Notes: generated from the letters alone by a model not told the origin. A DNA stretch of 64,000 nt from Candidatus Iainarchaeum sp. (GCA_026414365.1 JAOAJD010000001.1:62001-126000); one strand, 5' to 3'. Counted from the first letter of the stretch, positions 7,285-17,097 are shown. Numbers and translations are program-made.

Positions 7285-8580
7285 ATGAATGTAGACATTG
7301 TATCAGAAGACGCAATTATAGGAAGAAGTTTAGATGATATTGAAAAATATGGGCAAAAAGGTACAGCATATATTGGCAAAGTGGTAATGTCATCTGGCGA
7401 AAGACCAGTACTTGGTAGAAGAATCTTGTGTGATGTTGCAAGACCTCATGTTGTACTAATCTGTGGGAAAAGAGGTGGAGGAAAAAGTTATACCATGGCT
7501 GTTTTTATAGAAGAATTTGCAAGATTACCTCTTGAATTGAAAAAAAGGATTTCTGTTATAGTTATAGATACTGTAGGAATATTTTGGAGTTTAAAAATTC
7601 CAAACAAACTAAATGTTTCGGATATAGAAAAGTGGGGTTTGAGAGCTGAGGAAACCAGAGTTAGAGTTTTAGTACCAAAAGGTAAAAAAGATTTTCTAAT
7701 CAAAAAAGGAGTGCCTGTGGATGATGCGTTTACTATAAAGGTGAGTGATTTAGATGAAACAGAGTGGTTAGCATTATTTAGATTAAGTTGGAAAGATCCA
7801 GAAGGTGTTTTATTATCAAGATCTATTGAAAAAGTGAAAGAAACATTAGGCACTTATTATGGAATAGAAGATATAATAAAAGCAGTAAGGACAGATGAAG
7901 AAGCAGATAAAATAACGAAACATGCTGTTATAAACAGATTAAAGGTAGCTCAAAGTTGGGGTTTGTTAGAAAAAGAGGGAACACCTATAAAAGAGATTGC
8001 AAAAGCAGGAGAAGTTACAATAATAGATATATCAACATATAGAACTACTGTGGGTATGGAAAGTACTGGAGAGATGATTGTTGGATTACTAGGGAAAAAA
8101 TTATTTGAAGAAAGAATGCTTTATAGAAAAGAAGAAGAGACAAAACTAATACAAGGAAAAGAAAGAGAAAGTGAAATGCCCATTGTTTGGTTATTTGTAG
8201 ATGAAGCTCACATGTTTATGCCAAATGATAGGCCAAGTATTGCCCTTGAGGTTTTATTAGAGTGGATAAGAATAGGTAGACAACCTGGATTAAGTTTGGT
8301 TTTAGCAACACAAAGAACAGAGAAACTTCATTCGGATGCAATTTCACAATGCGATATATTTATAAGCCATAGAATGACAGCAAGATCAGATATAGCTGCA
8401 GTGGCACAACTAAGACCGAGTTATATGCATCAGGACTTTGATAAATATTATGAGGAAATGCCAAAAGCAAAGGGATTTGCACTAATACTTGATGATAACT
8501 CTGAGAAAATATGGCTTGTTAAAATAAGACCTAGATTGTCTTGGGATGCCGGGGTTACTGCAAACGCTTTTAGAAAATAG
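7285..8580 (+). CDS. HerA/FtsK-type ATPase (DUF87 family)
   Basis: The 431-residue protein has Walker A GKRGGGKS at about 61-68, Walker B VWLFVDEAH at about 301-309, and a sensor strand LVLATQR at about 338-344. A segment resembling the conserved IRIGRQPGLS arginine-finger block precedes the sensor. A short N-terminal barrel-like region (GRSLDDIEKYGQKGTAYIGKVV) suggests a HAS-type domain. HerA-like proteins are hexameric DNA translocases. Unlike classic HerA operons, no NurA, Mre11 or Rad50 lies nearby, and the neighbours are coiled-coil proteins of unknown function. Its substrate is therefore open. Confidence 0.88.
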   Translation: MNVDIVSEDAIIGRSLDDIEKYGQKGTAYIGKVVMSSGERPVLGRRILCDVARPHVVLICGKRGGGKSYTMAVFIEEFARLPLELKKRISVIVIDTVGIFWSLKIPNKLNVSDIEKWGLRAEETRVRVLVPKGKKDFLIKKGVPVDDAFTIKVSDLDETEWLALFRLSWKDPEGVLLSRSIEKVKETLGTYYGIEDIIKAVRTDEEADKITKHAVINRLKVAQSWGLLEKEGTPIKEIAKAGEVTIIDISTYRTTVGMESTGEMIVGLLGKKLFEERMLYRKEEETKLIQGKERESEMPIVWLFVDEAHMFMPNDRPSIALEVLLEWIRIGRQPGLSLVLATQRTEKLHSDAISQCDIFISHRMTARSDIAAVAQLRPSYMHQDFDKYYEEMPKAKGFALILDDNSEKIWLVKIRPRLSWDAGVTANAFRK

Positions 8581-8595
8581 TAAATGAAAAGAGAA

Positions 8596-9270
8596 CTATT
8601 TTTTTTCTTTGTATAATAGTTCAATTCTTCTAATTGTGGATGGTTCAGCAACAACCTTTAGCTCATTAGGTTTTAGAAATATTACTGTTATTTTTGAATT
8701 GGCTAACATAAAATTTTCTTTTATATTATGATTCTTTAGTAAGGATAAAACCTCTGTAACACTCTTATCTCTTACCACTACAGAATTATTTTGAATATCT
8801 AATAAATTGGCCTTTGCAAACTCATCCAACTTTATAATTCCTAATATTTGTGGTGTAATTAATATAGTATCATCTTTATTTATTTCAAAACATTTTTCTA
8901 CAAACATAAACATTTCATTCTGATCTTTAAAAATAAATGTGTCAAAAGTTTTCATTTTTGAAAAAAGTTCTTTTAAATTATCTAATTTAGAGCTTAAATT
9001 TGAAAACTTATTACCAAAGTCATACAATTCTTTTGAAAGATCATCAACAACAAAATCTAACTTTTTACTAGAAATTTTCTCTCTAATTAATCTCTTGTAA
9101 TTTTCTTCATAAGAAATTTTTTTTAACTTCTCAGAATCTTCAAACAAAGAATCAGAAAGTTTATCTAGCTCTTTTAAATTTCGCAGATAGTTTTTATATA
9201 AATACAAATTATGTTCTATTGAATTAGCCAATTTTTCGATCTCTTTAATCTTCTCAAAATCTTTGACCAT
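8596..9270 (-). CDS. Coiled-coil protein with C-terminal alpha/beta domain, unknown
   Basis: I do not recognise this 224-residue protein. Residues 1-105 are long charged helices. Residues from about 110 alternate strand and helix (FIFKDQNEMFMFVEKCF, DTILITPQILGII, NSVVVRDKSVTEVLSLL), vaguely like the sugar-sensing half of TrmB proteins, but no DNA-binding domain is present. It is convergent with the HerA-type ATPase gene, 15 bases from its stop, and precedes two membrane protein genes on the same strand. Confidence 0.55.
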   Translation of the reverse strand: MVKDFEKIKEIEKLANSIEHNLYLYKNYLRNLKELDKLSDSLFEDSEKLKKISYEENYKRLIREKISSKKLDFVVDDLSKELYDFGNKFSNLSSKLDNLKELFSKMKTFDTFIFKDQNEMFMFVEKCFEINKDDTILITPQILGIIKLDEFAKANLLDIQNNSVVVRDKSVTEVLSLLKNHNIKENFMLANSKITVIFLKPNELKVVAEPSTIRRIELLYKEKK

Positions 9271-9296
9271 AAAAAATAGAGATCTAAAGATATATA

Positions 9297-10742
9297 TTAA
9301 TTTCCTAACAAAAAACTTCTATCCAATAATGCAGAAGTTTGGGTCTTATTATTGTTAATAGAGTAGCAATTAAAAACATAAGTTAAAACATCGCAGTTAA
9401 AAAGATCAGAATATGCATAGACATAATTATCTCTTATTTCCTTAACTATAAAGAAATTTGATTGACACTCTAAGAGAAACTTGGGATTTTCTTTAGTTAA
9501 CACAACATAATCTTTCTTACTATTCCCCAATTTTTTGATAACGAGATAACTACCTAAAGAAAGCTTATTTTTTAATTCTAAAGATATTCTATCTAGACTA
9601 TAGTTACCCTTTGCATACCCACTAACAAAACAAACATGACCAACATAATAAACTATATTTAAGTCATAGAAATAATAAGATAAACTATCTAGAACTTCTT
9701 TGTTCAGATTAGAAGGTAAACCAGCAATAAATAAAGTATATCTCTGACCCTTTATCACCGAATTTTGCAAATCTGCAGAAATGAAAATAGAAGAAAGACA
9801 TAATATAAAAAGTAGCAGAAATAGAATATAACAAATTAATGAAAATTTATTTTTTAATAAAAAACTAGATAACTCTAAAAATATTAAAAAAGAAATTAAA
9901 GAAAGAACTAATGAAATATGATAGTAAGGTGTTAGAAAAAGTATTGTAAAGGCAGCTATAAGCAACAAAAAAGATATGTAAAAAAAATAAATTTCTCTTT
10001 TAGCAGCTTCAAATAATTTGTTCTCTTTGTATATTAAAAAATAAAAAAAAAGTAGAATCATAGAATTTTGACCAACATAACTAAACAAACCACCATCTAT
10101 TGCAGAAACAATAGAACAAAAAGAAGTAAATGACCAAAACAGAACCTTCGGAGTAATTCTATCAGAATATATATTGCAAAATTCAAGTATTGCATAAGCA
10201 ATAAGAATGACTATTAAAAAAAACAAAAGTAAGGAAAATAAATTTGCGAAAGGTGTTATTTTAAACAAAGGCAAACCATTATCAAAAGCAGAAAGATGAT
10301 TAGAAAATGTAAGGAAAGTTAATAATATTTTATTAGAATGTATGTGACCAAAAAAAGAAGCTTCCCAAAGGAAAAGATCATTTTCTTTAACAAATGCACC
10401 TATACAATCAAATAAGAGTGGAATTTCTTTAAAATGATAATAGAAAGTAAAAATGTAGATAAAGAAACCAAAGAAATAACATAAAATCAACAAAAAAACA
10501 AAATTGTTGAAAAATTTTTTTTCATTATTAAAATGAAGCTGAATAAAGCCTTTGCTTTTAAGATACAAAAAAGAAAATACAAAAAAGAACCACAACAAAA
10601 AGAATATCATTTTACCCAAAGAAGTACCTTCTGCTAAAAGCTTTACAAAAATTTTTAAAAATAACAAAAATTCTTTAGAATAAGCCGATAGGACAATAAA
10701 CAATAGAAAAAGTATAGAAAGATGCTTTGCGTTTAATTCCAT
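9297..10742 (-). CDS. Polytopic membrane protein, probably GT-C-like
   Basis: The protein has about ten or more transmembrane segments and a soluble C-terminal domain of about 130 residues. It has no soluble enzyme motif. Its size, topology and position directly after a GT-C-like gene suggest a role in transferring or displaying surface glycans, but this is inference. The ORF track starts at a TTG (10751) that is part of the GTTGATC ribosome binding site. The ATG at 10742 is the better start and follows the upstream stop within six bases, so the two genes are coupled. Confidence 0.6.
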   Translation of the reverse strand: MELNAKHLSILFLLFIVLSAYSKEFLLFLKIFVKLLAEGTSLGKMIFFLLWFFFVFSFLYLKSKGFIQLHFNNEKKFFNNFVFLLILCYFFGFFIYIFTFYYHFKEIPLLFDCIGAFVKENDLFLWEASFFGHIHSNKILLTFLTFSNHLSAFDNGLPLFKITPFANLFSLLLFFLIVILIAYAILEFCNIYSDRITPKVLFWSFTSFCSIVSAIDGGLFSYVGQNSMILLFFYFLIYKENKLFEAAKREIYFFYISFLLLIAAFTILFLTPYYHISLVLSLISFLIFLELSSFLLKNKFSLICYILFLLLFILCLSSIFISADLQNSVIKGQRYTLFIAGLPSNLNKEVLDSLSYYFYDLNIVYYVGHVCFVSGYAKGNYSLDRISLELKNKLSLGSYLVIKKLGNSKKDYVVLTKENPKFLLECQSNFFIVKEIRDNYVYAYSDLFNCDVLTYVFNCYSINNNKTQTSALLDRSFLLGN

Positions 10743-10747
10743 TTCGA

Positions 10748-13042
10748 TCAACTAAAATAATATAAATTTCTATGTATTGACCAAAAACCATCTGAATAAA
10801 CACAATCTAGAAAATCAAACTTAAGACTTTTATTTAATATCTTATTACCAGAGAGTTTTTCGTTTATTACATAATCCATAGAAACAACATACGAAATATT
10901 ATATTTTCTTAATATCTCTACATTTTTCTCCTTTAAAAACTTAAAACTATCTAAAAATTTTTCCTCATCAGCATACTCTACTTGTATATCTGCCAAAACA
11001 GGATTACCTACATAGTAAGTAATAGCATGACCTAAGATAGGATCGCATAATATCTTTTCACTATCATGAGAATTGAGCTTTAAATAATCTAAAGCCTGAA
11101 TATTAATTTTTGAAGTTTGGAAAATGTATGCTACAGAAATATAATGTAAAATAGAACAGAAAAGTAAAAGTAAAAGTGCAAGCCTGAAATTTTTTTCACT
11201 CTTAAAATTATCAGGCATTGTTTTAACAAACAATAAAGAAACTATTGTTATTGTCAATATATTCCATCTGTAACTTATGAAAATTTGTATAATAGAACTT
11301 AGTACAAAAGAAAAAAACAAATATTTTACCTCATCTTTAAGTTTTTTATTTTTTATTGCATCGTAAGTCCAGAAAAAGATAAGAATCGAAGTTGGCAAAA
11401 GTAAACTTGCAAAAAAATCATTTATAAAGAGGCTTTTAGAATGGCCCCACTCAGAAGAACTTATTTGATAAGGAATACCAAACTTAATAAGGTTAGGTAA
11501 AAACATCAAAAAGAAAATAAAAACACCAGACAAGAAATTTATTATAAACGCTTTATTGTCCCTTTTTAAAGGCAATAAAAAATAAAATATAGGAAACGCT
11601 AACAAAAGAGGAGCTTGTACAAAAGCAGTGAAAGCAATAAGAGAAGCATTCAATAAATAAGAATTTTTGTTATTTATTAAAGAATAAAAAGTAAATAAAA
11701 ACAAAGCTAATGCTAACGTTGGCCTCGGAACAAAAACAAGATTTGACAAAATAACAGTAGATGATAAAAATATTAATATACTATAAACTATTTTCTCTCT
11801 GCTAATATTTAAGGCCTTAAAAAAGCAATATAGCGACAAAATAAGTACAATCTGACTTACTATTAACATAATAGCAAAAATTTTACTATCTTCTAGACTT
11901 AACAGCCATCTAAAAGATGCGTTTATTAAAAAATAACCAGGAATAAAAGAAAAACTTTTACCTAAATAAGATAAAGGATCAAATATTGGTATATAAAATG
12001 ACTCAGCAATGTACTTTGACTGTCTCTCATAAAAGACATTAACTTTAGAATAATAACTCGAACTAAATAGATGAAAAGCAAAGAATAGTATCGATAAAAT
12101 TAACAATAAAACTAAAAGCTCAATAGATATTTCTTTATTAATTTTTACTTCTGGCAAACTAAGTTTAAATTTACTTTTTAATACGCACATAAAACAAATT
12201 AAAATATAAACAAACAAAAACGACCATAATGATAGAAAATCTAAAAAGTGAAGTACAAATGGTATTACCATAAGCAAAAAAAGGTTAAAAATGATAGAAT
12301 AGGTAAACCTCTCAATAAAATTATTCTGATTAAATAAAAAACCATAGAATATAAAAGTTGCCAAGACAAACAACAACAAACCCAATAACCAAAAAGATTC
12401 TTTTTTATTAAACTCAATAGTTCTTGAAACAACCTTGTTATCTAAAATTACATCTATACTATTAAGACCATCTTCTAGAGTTATGTTTTGAGTTATTGTA
12501 CCGCTGACTGCCAAAGGTTTAATCCTTTTATAAAGCTTTTTGTTAATGTAGATTTCAAAGAAAGAATTATTCACATCGAAATTATTAAAGCTTATAGTTA
12601 AATAATTCTTATTTAGAGCTATAATTTCAAAATTAGCGGATTTATTAATATTAGTATCATTAGACAGCTTAGAGAAACTAAAAAAGATTTCATGAGTACT
12701 ATTTCTTATGATTATTTTGTTATAACCTACAGGGACATCTAATGCTTTGATACATCTTTCTAGATTAATTCTTTTCGAAACATTAAAATCTTCTTTTAAT
12801 ATTATCTTATCATTTAACAATATCTCTAAATAAATCTCTTTATTAACTCCCTCTAGGGGATTTATTGAAAAATAAAAACAAACATCCTCTTTGTTGCCAA
12901 CGACCTTAGGGTATTTATGCAGTTCAATAGAGTAATATGATTCTTTAACAAAAACATGCCAAAAATTACTTACAAATATTGCTAACACCAACATTAAAAA
13001 GAAAAGAACGAATAATAGCACATTATTTCTAAAATTATCCAT
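10748..13042 (-). CDS. Large membrane protein with extracytosolic Ig-like region and GT-C-like core
   Basis: The 764-residue product starts with a membrane anchor (about 8-30), followed by about 180 residues of beta-rich, Asn-rich extracytosolic sequence with several N-glycosylation-type sequons (NIT, NDT, NKS). About twelve transmembrane helices follow. The first large loop has a KYIAESFYIPIFDPLSYLG pattern similar to the acidic first loop of GT-C glycosyltransferases. The last 110 residues are soluble. It is probably a lipid-linked-sugar-dependent mannosyltransferase or oligosaccharyltransferase-like protein. The exact reaction is unknown. Confidence 0.6.
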   Translation of the reverse strand: MDNFRNNVLLFVLFFLMLVLAIFVSNFWHVFVKESYYSIELHKYPKVVGNKEDVCFYFSINPLEGVNKEIYLEILLNDKIILKEDFNVSKRINLERCIKALDVPVGYNKIIIRNSTHEIFFSFSKLSNDTNINKSANFEIIALNKNYLTISFNNFDVNNSFFEIYINKKLYKRIKPLAVSGTITQNITLEDGLNSIDVILDNKVVSRTIEFNKKESFWLLGLLLFVLATFIFYGFLFNQNNFIERFTYSIIFNLFLLMVIPFVLHFLDFLSLWSFLFVYILICFMCVLKSKFKLSLPEVKINKEISIELLVLLLILSILFFAFHLFSSSYYSKVNVFYERQSKYIAESFYIPIFDPLSYLGKSFSFIPGYFLINASFRWLLSLEDSKIFAIMLIVSQIVLILSLYCFFKALNISREKIVYSILIFLSSTVILSNLVFVPRPTLALALFLFTFYSLINNKNSYLLNASLIAFTAFVQAPLLLAFPIFYFLLPLKRDNKAFIINFLSGVFIFFLMFLPNLIKFGIPYQISSSEWGHSKSLFINDFFASLLLPTSILIFFWTYDAIKNKKLKDEVKYLFFSFVLSSIIQIFISYRWNILTITIVSLLFVKTMPDNFKSEKNFRLALLLLLFCSILHYISVAYIFQTSKINIQALDYLKLNSHDSEKILCDPILGHAITYYVGNPVLADIQVEYADEEKFLDSFKFLKEKNVEILRKYNISYVVSMDYVINEKLSGNKILNKSLKFDFLDCVYSDGFWSIHRNLYYFS

Positions 13043-13118
13043 AAAATAAAAAGTATTGAGAAAATATTAATAACTAAAGCTATTGATAATAATTATATTA
13101 AAAGAATCGCTTAATTTT

Positions 13119-14543
13119 ATGATGATAGATTGTAATAAAACAACAATCTTTAAGGAAAATCAAAAACTTCTGAAAATTTTTATTTCGTTTCTTCTAATAA
13201 CTGTTTTGTTATCTTATTTGAATTCCATAATTAGCATAAAAAACCTTTTTGGAGACCAATTTGAGAGGGCAAGAATTGTAGGAAAAATAATAGAAACAGA
13301 AAATTATCCAGTAAATATAGAAATATATAAACCAACGCCTAAGAATAACTATCCGCCGCTAACAGATATGCTCTTGTCGATATTTGTAATAATGTCAGAC
13401 ATTGAGATTATAAATATCCTTAAAACAATATCGGCAATTGCACTACTATTAATAATATTTATTATAACACAATTAATTCTCAAGAAGGAAGATATCAAAG
13501 TAAAAATATTCATAACTATTTCTTTTTTATTAACCCCTTGGATAACAAGATTAATTATAATACCTCTAGCTGAAACATTAGGAGTAATCCTATTTCTTAT
13601 TAATATATATTTGATAAAAGATGGAAAAGAAAAATTATTAGTTATTTTTTTGCCGATTCTTTTGTTAACGCATATTAGAACCTTTATTTTATTTTGTCTA
13701 CTTCTAGCTATATCATTAATAAATAAAGTAATATTAGAAAAAAAGAATTTTGGACACATCAAACACTTAGTAATCTCATTTCTAATTGCTATTATAATAT
13801 TCTTAGCCATCTTTGGATTACCAAAAAGCCCCATAATAAAAAACTTTTGGGTACTTAACTATGGTGTAAAAGATGTGTTATCATTACTCTTCTTTGTGGG
13901 TATAACAATAATTAGCTTTTTAGTAACAAAAATAGACAGACTAAAAAATTATGAAAAAGAGTGGATATTTTTCACAATATTAATTCTTGCTTTTTATTTA
14001 ATTAGAGTAAGTGGAGAAAACAGTTTCAGATTAATAACATACACAGCATTCTTTCTTTGTTATTTTACTATTAAAACTATAAATAAAAAAACTGATGAAA
14101 AAATTAGTGCTATTATTATCACATTCTTTACACTGGGGCTCTTCGCAACAAATACAGTATTTTATGAAAACTTTAACTATGACAAAGAACTTATAGATTC
14201 AATAAATTTTCTAAAAAAATATGAACATAAAGTAATACTATCTGACTACAGTACATCTTATTTAATACCATACTACACAAAAAACAAAGTTGTGATAGGA
14301 GCATTCTTAGAAAGTCTAGAAGATGCTAACGAAAGAGCTTTGTTATCATACAATGCATTCCACGACTGTGAAAAATTTGAAAATTTGCTAGATAAATATG
14401 ACATAGATATTGTATTTATAAAAAGTGAATTTAGGTACTTTAAAATAAATGAATGCGCTCATGCAAGCAAGAAATTAATTAGGGTTTATTACACAGAAAG
14501 AGCAGAAATATATGAAAAGAAAAAAGATCAAAAAAATACATGA
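13119..14543 (+). CDS. GT-C family membrane glycosyltransferase-like protein
   Basis: A first transmembrane helix is followed by the loop FGDQFERARIVGKIIETENYP, typical of the acidic Asp-containing loop in GT-C glycosyltransferases (PMT/ArnT/PIG type). About ten further helices and a soluble C-terminal domain of about 100 residues follow (LKKYEHKVILSDYSTSYLIPYY). The ORF track begins at a TTG 36 bases upstream. ATG at 13119 lies about 25 bases after AATTATATTA, consistent with a leaderless start. It is divergent from the 764-residue membrane protein. Confidence 0.65.
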   Translation: MMIDCNKTTIFKENQKLLKIFISFLLITVLLSYLNSIISIKNLFGDQFERARIVGKIIETENYPVNIEIYKPTPKNNYPPLTDMLLSIFVIMSDIEIINILKTISAIALLLIIFIITQLILKKEDIKVKIFITISFLLTPWITRLIIIPLAETLGVILFLINIYLIKDGKEKLLVIFLPILLLTHIRTFILFCLLLAISLINKVILEKKNFGHIKHLVISFLIAIIIFLAIFGLPKSPIIKNFWVLNYGVKDVLSLLFFVGITIISFLVTKIDRLKNYEKEWIFFTILILAFYLIRVSGENSFRLITYTAFFLCYFTIKTINKKTDEKISAIIITFFTLGLFATNTVFYENFNYDKELIDSINFLKKYEHKVILSDYSTSYLIPYYTKNKVVIGAFLESLEDANERALLSYNAFHDCEKFENLLDKYDIDIVFIKSEFRYFKINECAHASKKLIRVYYTERAEIYEKKKDQKNT

Positions 14544-14558
14544 GGGCTTTTAAAATTA

Positions 14559-14630
14559 TAGGGGAGGCGAGAATCGAACTCGCGACTTCCACCGTGTGAA
14601 GGTGGCGTCATACCATTAGACCACTCCCCT
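14559..14630 (-). tRNA. tRNA-Val (anticodon CAC)
   Basis: On the minus strand the acceptor AGGGGAG pairs with CTCCCCT, and the discriminator is A. The anticodon stem CCACC/GGTGG encloses TTCACAC, giving CAC. The T-arm is GCGAG-TTCGATT-CTCGC. It has 72 bases, no intron and no encoded CCA. It lies about 30 bases after the ProRS gene on the same strand. Confidence 0.95.
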
Positions 14631-14660
14631 TTATGAAAACTATGAAAAATATTTACAGGA

Positions 14661-16106
14661 TTAATATGATTTGGCAAAATAAACTTTTCTTTTCGCAACA
14701 GAGCCGCATTTAACACAAACTCCTTCTTTATTCTTCTGATCAAAAGGAATACATCTACTTGTAGCAGTAGTTTCTCTCTTTATCTCTTCCTCACACTCTT
14801 TACTCTCACAAAAATATGCAAAAACTAATTTTTTGTTTTCAATTGCATTCTTAAACTCAACCCATGTTCTAACTTCCACTATGCTGCTGTCCAAAAACCT
14901 TTTAGCTCTGGCAAATAATTCTTCTTGGATTTTATCTAAAGTTTTTTTACATTCTTTAACCACAGACCTAATTTCTACAGCTTTCTTATCAAAAGTATCT
15001 CTTCTGACTAATATAACTTTTTTAGAAGTTAAATCTTTTGGACCTATCTCTATTCTTAAAGGTATGCCTTTCAATTCCCATTCATTAAATTTCCAACCAA
15101 CACTTACATTCTCTCTTTCATCTACAAAACAAATTAAACCATTCTTATTTAACTTTTCACAAATTTTTTTACTCTCTTTCAAAACTTTGTGTTTCGAATC
15201 CTCAAACAAGATGGGAACTATAACTATTTGAGCATAAGCCACCTTTGGTGGCATTATCAATCCTTTGTTATCACTATGAGTCATAACCAACGCACCAATT
15301 AATCTTGTACTAAACCCCCAAGAATTCTGCCATGCAAATTGTCTATTGCCCTTATCATCTAAAAATTCGATACCAAAAGATTTTGCAAAATTTTGTCCTA
15401 AATTATGAGAAGTCCCCATTTGCAAAGCTTTGCCATCGGGCATAAAAGCTTCAATGGTGAACGTTTGTTTTGCACCAGAAAATCTCTCTTTTGCAGTCTT
15501 TTCTCCTTTTATTACTGGAATTGCCAAAATATCTTCACATAGTTTTCTATATTCTTCTAAGAATGTTAAAGCTTCTTTGACACATTCTTCTTCAGTAGAG
15601 TAAGCACAATGTCCTTCCTGCCATAAAAATTCTCTAGTTCTTAAGAAGAGCTTAGTTTGACTAACTTCCCATCTAAGAATATTACACCATTGATTAATTC
15701 TAAGAGGCAAATCTCTATGGCTCCTTATCCATTTTGAATAAGAATCGTACATTATGGTTTCTGAGGTTGGTCTTATAGCCAATCTTTCTTCGCTATCTTC
15801 AGATTTTCTTTCTATCCATGCTAACTCAGGTGCAAACCCTGCTGCATGTTGTGCCTCTCTCTTAAAAAAAGATTCTGGAATCAACAAAGGAAAATAAGCA
15901 TTTTTCACTCCTCTTTCTTCTAAAACTTTGTTAAAATAGTTTTGTATATTTTGCCAAATTGCATAACCATTTGGTCTTATTACCATACATCCTCTTACAG
16001 GAGCATAATCTGCCAATTCTGCTTTTAGAACTATTTGATTATACCACTCAGAAAAATTATCTTCTTTTTTTTCCGTAATACCTAAAAGACTTCTTTTTTC
16101 TTCCAT
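14661..16106 (-). CDS. proS: Prolyl-tRNA synthetase, archaeal/eukaryotic type
   Basis: Class II motifs are visible: motif 2 around RPTSETIMYDSYSKWIRSHR and motif 3 region STRLIGALVMTHSDNKGLIMPP. An anticodon-binding domain (VAYAQIVIVPI onward) follows. The C-terminal extension has Cys residues (CESKECEEE, CVKCGS) forming the archaeal/eukaryotic zinc domain and ends in the characteristic Tyr. No bacterial editing insertion is present. The ORF track starts at 16145, but GGAGGT at 10-12 bases upstream selects ATG 16106, giving 481 residues. It directly follows a P5C reductase gene, and a tRNA-Pro gene precedes that. Confidence 0.97.
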   Translation of the reverse strand: MEEKRSLLGITEKKEDNFSEWYNQIVLKAELADYAPVRGCMVIRPNGYAIWQNIQNYFNKVLEERGVKNAYFPLLIPESFFKREAQHAAGFAPELAWIERKSEDSEERLAIRPTSETIMYDSYSKWIRSHRDLPLRINQWCNILRWEVSQTKLFLRTREFLWQEGHCAYSTEEECVKEALTFLEEYRKLCEDILAIPVIKGEKTAKERFSGAKQTFTIEAFMPDGKALQMGTSHNLGQNFAKSFGIEFLDDKGNRQFAWQNSWGFSTRLIGALVMTHSDNKGLIMPPKVAYAQIVIVPILFEDSKHKVLKESKKICEKLNKNGLICFVDERENVSVGWKFNEWELKGIPLRIEIGPKDLTSKKVILVRRDTFDKKAVEIRSVVKECKKTLDKIQEELFARAKRFLDSSIVEVRTWVEFKNAIENKKLVFAYFCESKECEEEIKRETTATSRCIPFDQKNKEGVCVKCGSVAKRKVYFAKSY

Positions 16107-16150
16107 AAAGACTACCTCCAAATAATTACTAAAAATTTCATTCATTCTGA

Positions 16151-16939
16151 TTAATATTTAATTAACTTTCTTCTGCTAACTATAACAGATATTGTGTCTT
16201 TTATTATTTTTTTAATATTTGAACTTCTCATAATTTCTAAGCCTGCATCCAAAACATAATTATCTGAATAACTTTTTTTTACCAGATTATCATACATCGC
16301 CCTTTGATTAAAAATTAATTTAGCGCTCCCTAAAAATGTTTGATTTGCTAATGTAAAAGCTTCTGCTTTTGTTAATCCACTTTCAATAGCTGCTTCCACA
16401 AAACAACTTAAAATGTACGCGTAAAAAACTGGTCCAGCACTAATTAGGATTGCCACTGTGTCAAATTCATTCTCGCTGACCTCAAGATACTTCCCACAAG
16501 AAGATAACATTAAAGTAACAGCTCTCTTATATTTTTCAGGGAAATCTTTAGAAAAAGATACTGCGCACATCCCTTCTTTTACAGAAACTGGTATGCTGAA
16601 GACTACTCTTGCAATCGGTGCCTTTATATATTTTTGTATTGTAGCTATTCTAACACCCTCAACTACTGAAACAAAAATTTTACCTTGAGCTAAAGGGGAT
16701 ATTTCCTTAAATATGTTTTCTAGATCATTTAGTTCAACACAAATAAATACAATCTCAGAATTTTTGATTACAAAAAAAGTTTCTTTGAAAACATTTACTT
16801 TAAAAGATTTCATTAACTTTACTATCTTCGTATTCATAGTACACACAAATATGTCTTTTGGCGAAAACATGCGAGTATCTAACAAAGACTTAATAATAGA
16901 TCCTACGATTTCTTCAGATCCTATAAAACCAATTTTCAT
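16151..16939 (-). CDS. proC: Pyrroline-5-carboxylate reductase
   Basis: The product (262 residues from the chosen ATG) has an N-terminal Rossmann domain starting MKIGFIGSEEIVGS, and a dimerisation domain with SAGPVFYAYILSCFVEAAIESGL, the P5CR signature. It reduces pyrroline-5-carboxylate to proline with NAD(P)H. The dinucleotide loop has GSEEIVG rather than the usual GxGxMG, so cofactor binding is slightly atypical. ORF-track start 16963 is eight codons longer, but MKIGFIG is the family's normal N terminus. The gene sits between tRNA-Pro and ProRS on the same strand. Confidence 0.9.
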   Translation of the reverse strand: MKIGFIGSEEIVGSIIKSLLDTRMFSPKDIFVCTMNTKIVKLMKSFKVNVFKETFFVIKNSEIVFICVELNDLENIFKEISPLAQGKIFVSVVEGVRIATIQKYIKAPIARVVFSIPVSVKEGMCAVSFSKDFPEKYKRAVTLMLSSCGKYLEVSENEFDTVAILISAGPVFYAYILSCFVEAAIESGLTKAEAFTLANQTFLGSAKLIFNQRAMYDNLVKKSYSDNYVLDAGLEIMRSSNIKKIIKDTISVIVSRRKLIKY

Positions 16940-16976
16940 TAAATGGCACCCACAAAAAAACAATCAAAATAATGAG

Positions 16977-17097
16977 TGGGGTAGCCCGGATTTGAACCGG
17001 GGTCTTACGCTTTTTTGCAACTCTAAAAAATATTTAAAAAAATACTTGAAAAGATGTCCCAAAGCGCAAATACTAGACCAGGCTATACTACTACCCC
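16977..17097 (-). tRNA. tRNA-Pro (anticodon TGG) with 46-nt intron
   Basis: On the minus strand the acceptor GGGGTAG pairs with CTACCCC, and the discriminator is A. The anticodon stem TGCGC pairs with GCGTA, the anticodon is TGG, and the T-arm is CCCGG-TTCAAAT-CCGGG. An intron of about 46 bases (17012-17057) interrupts the canonical 37/38 position and would need the archaeal splicing endonuclease. The proC gene starts about 40 bases downstream. Confidence 0.93.

Noticed and set aside
14528-14743. 71-residue minus-strand ORF
   Set aside because: It overlaps tRNA-Val entirely and the ProRS C terminus in another frame.
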